The notes beneath the pieces were generated by a model, which worked only from the letters and a program-made list of their open reading frames with translations, ran no database searches and was not told where the DNA came from. A stretch of DNA of 64,000 nt, from positions 1-64,000 of the forward strand of contig USEI01000006.1 of assembly GCA_900553685.1 (NCBI GenBank). The letters run 5' to 3'. Below are positions 18,012 to 25,487 of this stretch, in pieces. The first letter of the stretch is position 1. The number at the start of each line of letters is the position of its first letter. The translations under genes were made by a program, and so were the position numbers. The stretch is from an uncultured Clostridium sp. Its GTDB lineage: Bacteria; Bacillota; Clostridia; TANB77; CAG-508.

Positions 18012-19196
18012 GTGATAAAAAAATTAAAAAAATCTTTTATGAGTTTAATATTGTTTTTAATGTATGCTAATAATATTTATGCTACAACAACTGGTACATA
18101 TACTGTATCTGAAAATAGTAGCGGAATAGGAAAAATTGTTCTTTTATTTATTGGAGTACTTTTAGTATCTTTAGTACTATTTGCAGGATATATTATGGAT
18201 AAAAATGAAAATACTAAAAAAGAAAGAGAAAGATTTATAAAGAAACATAAGGAAAAAGAAGACTTAGAGAATGATAATGAAATAAAAACAGCAGAAGATA
18301 AATATGAAGACTATGATTCAGAAGAAAATGATGATTATGAAGACGATGGAGAAGATGAAGATTATGAGGATGACAGTGAAGATGAAAATTATTATACACA
18401 AAAAATAAATTTAACTTCTGAATATGATAAAGAAGAAGAGGATAGTATAGAGTCTCTAAATGAGCTAGAAAGAAATTTGATAGAGAAATATATAGATGAA
18501 GATGATTTAGAAGAGAATCGAATAGCAAATGAAGAAATAGAGGATAATCAATTAGATAATAATAATTTGAAAAATAATGAAGAAAAATATACCGAAGAAG
18601 ATAACGATACAGAAGATTTGGAAGATGATGATGATGAAGAAATACTTATAAAAGATAACTCTTTTAATGAAGTAGCAGATAATTTAATGAATTCTACTAT
18701 GATTTTTAATACTTCGGACTTAAAAGAAGAAAGAAATGAAAATACAGTAAAAGGTTATGATTATGAAGAAGATGATTTATCAGAAATAGAGTCAATGATT
18801 AAAGCTGCAAATATAAAAAGATATACTAGAAAAAAAGCAAAAGGAGAAGAAAGATTAAAACCAAGAAAAAGAGTCATTGTATTTAAAAAAGCGAAAAATG
18901 ATAATGATATTATAGCTAAAACAAGAAAGAAAATGGCAGAATTAAAAGAGACTCAAAAACCAAAAAGAGGAAGACCACCTAAAAGTAATACAGAAGAAAT
19001 TCTAGAAAAAGATTCACAGGAAACAATTGGAGATGTAAAAGTACCAGCAAAAAGAGGAAGGAAACCTGGTAGTAAAAATAAACCAAAAGAACCATCAAAA
19101 AGGGGAAGAAAACCTGGTAGTAAAAACAAATCAACTGCTAAGAAAAGGGGAAGACCACCTAAAAAGACTACCAAGAAAAATAATAAAAAAGAGTAA
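18012..19196 (+). CDS. membrane-anchored acidic protein with C-terminal AT-hook-like repeats
   Basis: I do not recognise a family for this 394-residue protein. It starts with GTG 18012 behind AAAGGAGAG, 14 bases after the kinase gene. A signal-like segment (about 8-24), a short outer loop (TTTGTYTVSENSSG) and a second helix (about 36-58) are followed by a basic stretch (KKERERFIKKHKEK), so the rest should be inside the cell. Residues ~75-220 are extremely rich in Asp and Glu. The last ~80 residues are very basic and carry four AT-hook-like units: KRGRPPK, KRGRKPGSKNK twice, and KRGRPPK. AT-hooks bind the minor groove of AT-rich DNA, so the parsimonious reading is a membrane tether for the chromosome, or a partner of the two-component system. 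The composition could alternatively serve RNA or polyphosphate binding. Confidence 0.85.
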   Translation: MIKKLKKSFMSLILFLMYANNIYATTTGTYTVSENSSGIGKIVLLFIGVLLVSLVLFAGYIMDKNENTKKERERFIKKHKEKEDLENDNEIKTAEDKYEDYDSEENDDYEDDGEDEDYEDDSEDENYYTQKINLTSEYDKEEEDSIESLNELERNLIEKYIDEDDLEENRIANEEIEDNQLDNNNLKNNEEKYTEEDNDTEDLEDDDDEEILIKDNSFNEVADNLMNSTMIFNTSDLKEERNENTVKGYDYEEDDLSEIESMIKAANIKRYTRKKAKGEERLKPRKRVIVFKKAKNDNDIIAKTRKKMAELKETQKPKRGRPPKSNTEEILEKDSQETIGDVKVPAKRGRKPGSKNKPKEPSKRGRKPGSKNKSTAKKRGRPPKKTTKKNNKKE

Positions 19197-19260
19197 TAAA
19201 AAACATATCAAAAGAAATACAATTGTAACAAAATTAATATAATTCAAATATTAAATATAC

Positions 19261-19289
19261 TTGAAAAAATGAATAAACTAATATATAAT
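19261..19289 (+). promoter_or_regulatory. promoter of the lepB-holB-ricT operon
   Basis: TTGAAA (19261-19266), a 17-base spacer and TATAAT (19284-19289) precede the signal peptidase gene by 30 bases. Confidence 0.7.
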
Positions 19290-19318
19290 TCGTTTGAAAA
19301 TTAGAAAGGTAAATGAAA

Positions 19319-19948
19319 ATGAATGAAAAGGTAAAAGATATATTAGAATGGGGTTATTGTATAATAATAGCCTTAGTTTTAGCTTTGCTGTTTAGATATT
19401 TTATTGGAACACCTACAATAGTAAAACAAAGATCAATGTTTCCAACTTTACAAGAAAATCAAAGATTAATTTTAAATAGAACTTTTAGAATAACCAAAAA
19501 GCTACCAGAGAGAGGACAAATAATAACTTTTGAAGCCCCATCAAGAGAATATCAAAAATGGGAAGCAGATCAAACAAATCCCGTTGCAATTTACGATAAC
19601 CCAGTAAATGGAATTTTTAATAAATTTGTTTACTATAGTTTAGAATTAACAAAGAAAAGTTATATTAAAAGAGTTATTGCACTTCCTGGAGAACATGTAA
19701 AAATTGAAGATAATAAAGTATATATTAATGGGAATATATTAGAAGAAGATTATCTTCAAGACGATGTTGTAACATATTCAGAGGTATTTTATGATTTTAT
19801 AGTTCCAGAAGGATATATTTTTGCTATGGGTGATAATAGATTACATAGTACAGATTGTAGAGCTTTAGGATGTATTCCAATAGATAAAATTGAAGGAATA
19901 GTTTGTTTAAGATTTTGGCCATTTAATGTATTTGGTAAAGTAGATTAG
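19319..19948 (+). CDS. lepB: type I signal peptidase
   Basis: This ~209-residue S26-family peptidase removes signal peptides from exported proteins on the outer face of the membrane. One N-terminal helix (GYCIIIALVLALLFRYF) precedes the catalytic serine in QRSMFPTL, the general-base lysine is in YIKRVIALPGE, and the C-terminal box GDNRLHSTDCRALG is present. ATG 19313 and ATG 19319 are both in frame; AAAGG at 19305-19309 is three bases from the first and nine from the second, so 19319 is preferred. It leads an operon with holB (start nine bases downstream) and ricT. Confidence 0.94.
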   Translation: MNEKVKDILEWGYCIIIALVLALLFRYFIGTPTIVKQRSMFPTLQENQRLILNRTFRITKKLPERGQIITFEAPSREYQKWEADQTNPVAIYDNPVNGIFNKFVYYSLELTKKSYIKRVIALPGEHVKIEDNKVYINGNILEEDYLQDDVVTYSEVFYDFIVPEGYIFAMGDNRLHSTDCRALGCIPIDKIEGIVCLRFWPFNVFGKVD

Positions 19949-19957
19949 GAGATAGAA

Positions 19958-20866
19958 TTGAATTTTAATGGAATTATAGGCAATAAAGAAGTAAAAGAAT
20001 ACTTAGAAAAAAATATAAAACAAAATAATATATTGCATAGTTATTTATTTTTGGGAACTGATGGAATTGGTAAATTGTTAATTGCAAAAGAGTTTGCTAA
20101 AGCTATCTTATGTATGGAAGAAAATAGTGATACTTGTACATGTAAATCATGTACTTGTTTTAATGGAAAAAATCATCCAGATTTTTATTTAATAAATGAA
20201 AATGGAGATAACATTAGAATAGATACGATTAGAGAAATTACTGAAAAAGTAATAGAAAAACCTATTGTATCTAATAACAAAGTTTATATAATAAATGATT
20301 GTGATAAGATGACGAAAGAGGCTCAAAACTGCTTATTAAAGACTCTTGAAGAACCACCAGAATTTGCTATAATAATTTTAATATCTTCAAATGAAAATCT
20401 TATACTAAATACAATTAAATCAAGATGTATGAGTATAAAATTTAAAAACATAGATGATGATGAATTATTAAATTTTGCAATAAATCATTTAGGATATGAT
20501 AATATATCTAGAAATTTATTAAAAGTTTTTGATGGTAGTATCGGAAAAGCAATAAAATTAAAAGACAATAAAGAAAAATATGATGAAATCGAAAACTTAA
20601 TATCAAATTTTACAAGAAAAGATTTAATAGATATTTTACTTGATGCTAAAATCATATATGATAAGGAAAATATTTTTGATATATTAGATTATATAATTGT
20701 TTGTTTATATTCAAAGAAAAATGAGAATGAAAAATATATAGATTGTATAAAATATGTAAATAAGTGCAATTTAAGAATTAGAAGTAATAGTAATTTTGAT
20801 ATGAGTGTAGATGATATGCTTTTTAATATATGGGAGGAATTAAATGAAAATAGTAACAGGTGTTAG
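19958..20866 (+). CDS. holB: DNA polymerase III subunit delta'
   Basis: This 302-residue clamp-loader subunit is a DnaX relative. It has a P-loop-like GTDGIGKL (about 33-40), a cysteine cluster (CTCKSCTCF) that stands where the DnaX zinc module is, LKTLEEPPEFA, and the sensor-like KSRCMS. The N-terminus GIIGNKEVKEYLEK and HSYLFLGTDGIGK are typical. The start is TTG 19958, six bases after TAGGAGA, and there is no ATG candidate. It overlaps ricT by 23 bases, as in Bacillus where holB and yaaT are adjacent. Confidence 0.93.
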   Translation: MNFNGIIGNKEVKEYLEKNIKQNNILHSYLFLGTDGIGKLLIAKEFAKAILCMEENSDTCTCKSCTCFNGKNHPDFYLINENGDNIRIDTIREITEKVIEKPIVSNNKVYIINDCDKMTKEAQNCLLKTLEEPPEFAIIILISSNENLILNTIKSRCMSIKFKNIDDDELLNFAINHLGYDNISRNLLKVFDGSIGKAIKLKDNKEKYDEIENLISNFTRKDLIDILLDAKIIYDKENIFDILDYIIVCLYSKKNENEKYIDCIKYVNKCNLRIRSNSNFDMSVDDMLFNIWEELNENSNRC

Positions 20867-21770
20867 ATTCAAAAAACCTGGAAAAATATATTATTTTGAT
20901 CCAGATAAGTTACAAATAGAAAAAGGTATGAATGTTATAGTAGATACTGCAATGGGAGAAGAATTTGGAGAAGTTGTAATCGATAAAAAAGAAGTAGAAG
21001 ATAATGAAGTTACTGAGCCATTAAAAAAAGTAATAAGAATAGCAACTGAAAAAGATGAAAAAATGCGTTTAGAAAACAAGGCGAAAGAAAAAGATGCGTT
21101 TAAAACTTGTTTAGAAAAAATAAAAAAACACGAACTTCCAATGAAGCTTATTGATGCTGAATACAAATATGATGGTTCAAAATTAATATTTTATTTTACA
21201 GCAGATGGAAGAATTGATTTTAGAGAGCTTGTAAAAGATTTAGCAGCAGTTTTTAGAACAAGAATTGAACTTCGTCAAATTGGTGTAAGAGATGAGGTAA
21301 AAAGAACAGGAGGAAATGGAATTTGTGGTAGAGAATTATGTTGTTGTTCATTTTTAGGAAGTTTTGAGACAGTTTCTATAAAAATGGCAAAGGAACAAAA
21401 TATTTCTTTAAATCCATCAAAAATATCTGGAAATTGTGGAAGACTAATGTGTTGTTTAAAATATGAACAAGAAGTATATGAAGAAAAGTTAAAAAGTTTA
21501 CCTAAAATAGGAGCTATTGTTAAAACTGAAGATGGTACAGGAGAAGTAGCATCTGTAGAAACTCTAAAAGAAGTTATTAGAGTGAAATATGAAGATGGCG
21601 AAGATACTTTTTTTAAGAAATATAATGCTAAAGATGTTGTAGTTATTAAAGATGCTGTAGTGGATGATGACAAATTAGAAGTAGATAATGAAGAGGATTT
21701 GGAAGAATTAAAAGAACTTGAAAATTTAGAAAAAGCAGACAAAAAAAATACTGTTCAAGACGATATTTAA
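20844..21770 (+). CDS. ricT: PSP1-domain protein RicT (YaaT)
   Basis: This 308-residue protein has the PSP1 fold with the cysteine-rich signature CGRELCCCSF and CGRLMCCLKYE that binds an iron-sulfur cluster in the RicA-RicF-RicT complex. In Bacillus that complex promotes RNase Y-dependent mRNA maturation and, indirectly, sporulation and biofilm. The neighbour holB is also its neighbour in Bacillus. The C-terminal ~45 residues are an acidic tail (KLEVDNEEDLEELKELENLE). ATG 20844 lies within the end of holB, behind GGGAGG. Confidence 0.93.
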   Translation: MKIVTGVRFKKPGKIYYFDPDKLQIEKGMNVIVDTAMGEEFGEVVIDKKEVEDNEVTEPLKKVIRIATEKDEKMRLENKAKEKDAFKTCLEKIKKHELPMKLIDAEYKYDGSKLIFYFTADGRIDFRELVKDLAAVFRTRIELRQIGVRDEVKRTGGNGICGRELCCCSFLGSFETVSIKMAKEQNISLNPSKISGNCGRLMCCLKYEQEVYEEKLKSLPKIGAIVKTEDGTGEVASVETLKEVIRVKYEDGEDTFFKKYNAKDVVVIKDAVVDDDKLEVDNEEDLEELKELENLEKADKKNTVQDDI

Positions 21771-21847
21771 AGTAGTTATGCTTTTTTAGATATGAAAAAT
21801 CGAAACAAAAGAATAAAACATGATAACTTAAGGGGTAACAATAGTAA

Positions 21848-23119
21848 ATGAAAACACTTGTAAAAAATGCTTATGTATTAGACATGATAGGGGAAGTTGC
21901 TAATATTGAAAAAAAAGATATATTAATAAATGATAATGTCATAGAAAGTATAGACAAAGATATAAATTTAGAAGTTGATGAAAAAATAAATGCCAGAAAT
22001 ATGCTTGTAATGCCAGGTTTAGTAAATACACATACACATTTAGCAATGAGTATTTTTAGAGGCTATAAAGCAGATAGAAAATTAATGGATTGGTTAGAAA
22101 ATGCAATATTTCCTGTTGAGGATAAATTAAAACCAGAAGATATATATTGGAATTCATATTTATCTTGTTTAGAAATGATAAAATCAGGCACAACAACATG
22201 CAATGATATGTATTTTGGAATGAACAAAACTGTTGAAGCAATAAATGATACAGGACTTAGAGCTGTAGTTGCATGGTGTATGAAAGATGATTCAATAAAA
22301 GATAAAGTAGAACAAACTAGAAAATATGCTAAATTATATAATAAAAAAGATAGTAAAATAAAAATATATGTATCAGCAGATGCACCACATACTTGTAATC
22401 CAGATACAATAAAATTATGTGTAGATTTAGCCAAAGAATTGAAAACAGGAATGCACATACATTTAGCGGAGACTATTGAAGAAGAATCAAAGATAAAATC
22501 TAGATATAATAAGAGAAGTACAGAATACTTAAATGATTTAGATGTTTTTGATGTTCCAGTTGTTTTAGCTCATGGAATATATGTATCTGATAGTGATATT
22601 GAAATTTTAAAAAATATAAAAGGTGGGATATCACACAATCCAATTAGTAATTGTAAATTATCTTCAGGTATATGTGATGTTGTAAAACTTAGAAAAAATG
22701 GCATAAATATAGGACTTGGAACAGATGGAATAGGAAGTACAACGACAATGGATATGTTTGAGGAAATGAAAACAGCAGCATATCTACAAAAGGTAAATAC
22801 AATGCAACCAAGCTCAATTTTAGCTTATGATATATTGAAAATGGCAACAATCGAAGGTGCAAAAGTATTAGGAATGGAAGATGAAATTGGAACATTAGAA
22901 CCAGGAAAAAAAGCAGATATGATTTTTATTAAAACAGATAAATTACATTTATGCCCTGAAAATGATGTATGTGCCAATTTAGTATATTCAGCAAATGGAG
23001 CAGATGTAGAATCTGTTATGATTGATGGGAAAATAATAATGCAAAATAGAAAAATGATTAATTTAGATGAAAAAGAAGTAATAAGGCAAGTTAAGAAAAT
23101 TGCTAAAAGACTATTATAA
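21848..23119 (+). CDS. mtaD: S-adenosylhomocysteine / methylthioadenosine deaminase
   Basis: This 423-residue amidohydrolase has the metal motif NTHTHLAMS (about 59-67), the specificity segment GYKADRKLMDWLENAIFP typical of MtaD, HIHLAE, LAHGIY, the SHNPISNCKLSSG loop and the metal Asp in GLGTDG. It removes the amine from 5'-methylthioadenosine or S-adenosylhomocysteine to give the inosine forms, a salvage step of methylation chemistry. ATG 21848 follows AAGGGGTAACAATAGTAA, a usable but spaced ribosome site. No sahH or other methyl-cycle gene is in the window. A chlorohydrolase or guanine-deaminase-like role is the usual alternative annotation. Confidence 0.88.
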   Translation: MKTLVKNAYVLDMIGEVANIEKKDILINDNVIESIDKDINLEVDEKINARNMLVMPGLVNTHTHLAMSIFRGYKADRKLMDWLENAIFPVEDKLKPEDIYWNSYLSCLEMIKSGTTTCNDMYFGMNKTVEAINDTGLRAVVAWCMKDDSIKDKVEQTRKYAKLYNKKDSKIKIYVSADAPHTCNPDTIKLCVDLAKELKTGMHIHLAETIEEESKIKSRYNKRSTEYLNDLDVFDVPVVLAHGIYVSDSDIEILKNIKGGISHNPISNCKLSSGICDVVKLRKNGINIGLGTDGIGSTTTMDMFEEMKTAAYLQKVNTMQPSSILAYDILKMATIEGAKVLGMEDEIGTLEPGKKADMIFIKTDKLHLCPENDVCANLVYSANGADVESVMIDGKIIMQNRKMINLDEKEVIRQVKKIAKRLL

Positions 23120-23186
23120 TTCTATGAAAATAGATTAAAATAGAAATTGGTATAACCAATAATTTTATGAAAGGAGGAGTTTTCAA

Positions 23187-23363
23187 ATGGCATACAGAAT
23201 TAATGATAAATGTATTTCTTGTGGTGCATGTGCAAGTGCTTGTCCAATGAGTTGTATATCTCAAGGAGAAAACAAATATGTAATAGATGAAAGCATATGT
23301 ATTTCTTGTGGTTCATGTGCAGGAGTTTGTCCAGTTGAAGCACCTGAAGAGGTAAAAGAATAA
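23187..23363 (+). CDS. small 2[4Fe-4S] ferredoxin
   Basis: A 58-residue protein just under common ORF-length limits. It holds two cluster motifs, C-x2-C-x2-C-x3-C-P in CISCGACASACP (residues 9-20) and CISCGSCAGVCP (38-49), the pattern of clostridial eight-iron ferredoxins. ATG 23187 lies seven bases after AAGGAGG. It would pass low-potential electrons in fermentation and to radical-SAM enzymes such as the ribonucleotide-reductase activase encoded at 37782. A terminator follows, so it is probably a one-gene transcript. A short dyad ATTGGT-ATA-ACCAAT at 23146-23160 lies upstream. Confidence 0.96.
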   Translation: MAYRINDKCISCGACASACPMSCISQGENKYVIDESICISCGSCAGVCPVEAPEEVKE

Positions 23364-23391
23364 TATTTATACATAAGAATTTATTTAGTTG

Positions 23392-23426
23392 ATATTATTA
23401 GGAATTTTCCTAATAATATTTTTTTA
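23392..23426 (+). terminator. intrinsic terminator after the ferredoxin gene
   Basis: A twelve-base perfect stem, ATATTATTAGGA (23392-23403) with TCCTAATAATAT (23408-23419), four-base loop, then TTTTTTT. Confidence 0.88.
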
Positions 23427-23431
23427 TTATA

Positions 23432-23461
23432 TTGACAAACAAGTGTTCTATATGCTAATAT
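23432..23461 (+). promoter_or_regulatory. promoter of the XRE regulator
   Basis: A consensus TTGACA (23432-23437) with TATAAT-like TAATAT at 23456-23461 (18-base spacer) lies directly after the ferredoxin terminator. An imperfect dyad, AGTG...ATAT and ATAT...CACT, covers the spacer and -10 and could be the regulator's own operator. Confidence 0.6.
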
Positions 23462-23515
23462 ATGTTTCACTAGAATTGATATAAAAACTATATTTATTTT
23501 GAAAGGATGATTTTT

Positions 23516-23899
23516 ATGAAAACTAAAACAGCTGATATTATTAAGGTAAATGAATATTTTTTAAAACATAAAAAAGATTTTAATGAAGAGATTGGAAAAT
23601 TAATAAAAAAGTCTAGAATAGAAAAAAATATTAGTATAAAATTATTTTCAGAAAGAACAATGATTTCAGAATCATATATAAAGCAGATTGAAGCAGGAAA
23701 ATATGGATTAACTTTATCAAAATTTTTAATTCTTTGTAATGCTATAGAAATTTCACCTTATAAAATTATAGATGATTTTATTTTTAGTTCAAAAGAAAAT
23801 GAAGATTTGTTTTATAATAAATTACAAGAACATAAAAATATCTCAAAAAATATTTTAAATTTTATGAAAGAAAAATCACCTGGAATTTTGATATTATAA
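23516..23899 (+). CDS. XRE-family helix-turn-helix regulator
   Basis: This 127-residue protein has a Cro/CI-type HTH at about residues 20-75 (IGKLIKKSRIEKNISIKLFS, then SESYIKQIEAGKYGLTLSKF), with the usual ISPYKIIDDF end. The N- and C-terminal flanks are short and unassigned. ATG 23516 is used because AAAGGA overlaps the other in-frame ATG at 23507. It stands alone, with its own promoter and no phage or toxin genes nearby, so it is probably a housekeeping or developmental regulator. Target genes are unknown. Confidence 0.88.
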   Translation: MKTKTADIIKVNEYFLKHKKDFNEEIGKLIKKSRIEKNISIKLFSERTMISESYIKQIEAGKYGLTLSKFLILCNAIEISPYKIIDDFIFSSKENEDLFYNKLQEHKNISKNILNFMKEKSPGILIL

Positions 23900-23997
23900 A
23901 ATAAAATAATTCAACGCTAGAAATTAATATTTTATTATGATAAAATTATAAATATAATAAATTTATAAAATTTAAAATAAAAGAATGAGGTAAGAAA

Positions 23998-24552
23998 GTG
24001 AAAGAAGAATTTATAAAATTATTAAAAAATACAAATAGAGAGGGAATGGACAAATTAATAGAATTTATAAATAAAACAGATTTTTTTAAAGCTCCAGCGA
24101 GTACAAGATATCATGGAAATTACGAAGGTGGATTATTAGAACATAGCATGAAAGTATATGAAATATTAAAAGAGAAAGTAAAAAATTCATCTATTCCAAT
24201 TAATACATCTGAGGAAAGTTTAATAATAATTGCTTTATTACATGATATTTGTAAAGTAAATTTTTACAAAGTAGATTATAGAAATGCTAAAAACGAGTTT
24301 GGAGAATGGGAGAAAGTACCATATTATACAGTTGACGATACAATACCTTATGGACATGGAGAAAAAAGTGTTATGATGCTTACAGAATATATAAAATTAA
24401 CTAGTGAAGAAAAGTATTGTATTAGATGGCATATGGGTTTTACAGAACCTAAAGAACTATATGGAACTTTAGGACTTGCTTTTAAAAAATATCCACTTTC
24501 TTTATTAGTGCATGAAGCAGATTTAGAGGCTACATATTTTTTTAATATTTAA
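23998..24552 (+). CDS. HD-domain phosphohydrolase
   Basis: This 184-residue protein has the HD metal motif: a first histidine in GGLLEHSMKVYE (about 48), the HD pair in ALLHDICKVNFY (about 83-84), and a later DADLEA-like end (VHEADLEATY). A loop with YGHGEKSVMML supplies another conserved His. The start is GTG 23998 behind GAGGTAAG. HD proteins hydrolyse nucleotides or phosphodiesters; this subgroup is often found in Firmicute and phage genomes as a stand-alone hydrolase. Substrate cannot be assigned. Confidence 0.85.
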   Translation: MKEEFIKLLKNTNREGMDKLIEFINKTDFFKAPASTRYHGNYEGGLLEHSMKVYEILKEKVKNSSIPINTSEESLIIIALLHDICKVNFYKVDYRNAKNEFGEWEKVPYYTVDDTIPYGHGEKSVMMLTEYIKLTSEEKYCIRWHMGFTEPKELYGTLGLAFKKYPLSLLVHEADLEATYFFNI

Positions 24553-24581
24553 TTGATATACAAAATATCTAATGATATAAT
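24553..24581 (+). promoter_or_regulatory. promoter of the J-protein / PASTA transpeptidase operon
   Basis: TTGATA (24553-24558), a 17-base spacer and TATAAT (24576-24581) begin immediately after the HD gene's stop codon. Confidence 0.65.
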
Positions 24582-24656
24582 AAAAAAGAATATAAGAAAA
24601 ACATTACTTAATTTCAAGTAATATTTATTATTTAAGAAAGATTTTATAGGTGGGAA

Positions 24657-25484
24657 ATGGTTACAATTTATGATTTATTGGAAGTAGATGAAAATGCTAC
24701 AAAACAAGAAATAGAAAAAGCTTATCAAAGATTGCTATTAGAATATCATAAAGATCCAAACTTAAGTGTACAAGAAAATCAAGAAAATGAAATGATTTTA
24801 AATAAATTAAAGATTGCTTATGATATTTTAAGTAATGATGAAAAAAGAAAAAAATATGATAATGATTTAGCTAAAAAAAGAGCAGAGGATTTAATAAAAA
24901 ATGTTTCTACTTCAAATGCTATAAAGGATGAGAATAATAGTGAAAATGAAAAAATAAAAACTACTGAAAAAAATGACAATATAAATACCACTATAGAGGT
25001 ATCATCAAATAATTCAGCAACAAATTCTAAAATCGTTTCAGAAGATATTTTTGCTAATCAAAATAATGTAGAAAAAGTTACAACACCTAGACAAGAACAA
25101 TTTTCTGATGAATATCAGGATGATGAAGTTTCATTAAGCAAAGAGGAACAAGAAAAACTTAGAAAAGCTGCGCAAAGAGAATTTAAAAATAATCTGAAAA
25201 AAGCTCAAAAAGCTGAAGAAGAGTACAATCAAGCCTATAATGAAGCATATAATAATTACTTAAGAAAAATGGGATATAATGTAAAAGAGCCATGGACACT
25301 AAAAAGAGTTAAGAATGTTGTTATAACATTAATAGCGATAGTACTAGTATGTGTAATAGCTTGGATGATTACTCCAGTAAGAGAAATCTTAATAAGTATC
25401 TATGAAGATAATATCATAATAAAATCAGTAGTAGATATTTTTGGAATGTTTATAAATGCAATATTAAGTATATTTAAAAAGTAG
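24657..25484 (+). CDS. membrane-anchored J-domain protein with altered HPD motif
   Basis: This 275-residue protein starts with a J-domain (about 1-70: TIYDLLEVDENATKQEIEKA, KIAYDILSNDEKRKKYDND). The invariant His-Pro-Asp that drives DnaK ATPase is His31-Lys32-Asp33 here. A low-complexity Asn/Ser/Glu linker follows, then a charged helix and two C-terminal hydrophobic segments (about 222-241 and 255-273). The protein therefore puts a J-like domain on the inner membrane face. It sits three bases before the PASTA transpeptidase gene, suggesting a role in envelope assembly. With Pro missing it may bind DnaK without stimulating it, or not at all. Confidence 0.85.
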   Translation: MVTIYDLLEVDENATKQEIEKAYQRLLLEYHKDPNLSVQENQENEMILNKLKIAYDILSNDEKRKKYDNDLAKKRAEDLIKNVSTSNAIKDENNSENEKIKTTEKNDNINTTIEVSSNNSATNSKIVSEDIFANQNNVEKVTTPRQEQFSDEYQDDEVSLSKEEQEKLRKAAQREFKNNLKKAQKAEEEYNQAYNEAYNNYLRKMGYNVKEPWTLKRVKNVVITLIAIVLVCVIAWMITPVREILISIYEDNIIIKSVVDIFGMFINAILSIFKK

Positions 25485-25487
25485 AGA

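Noticed and set aside
23146-23160. ATTGGT-ATA-ACCAAT as terminator of the deaminase gene
   Set aside because: Only six paired bases and no T-run.
23998-24552. HD protein and XRE regulator as prophage remnant
   Set aside because: No integrase, phage structural genes or attachment repeats nearby; base composition as in the rest.
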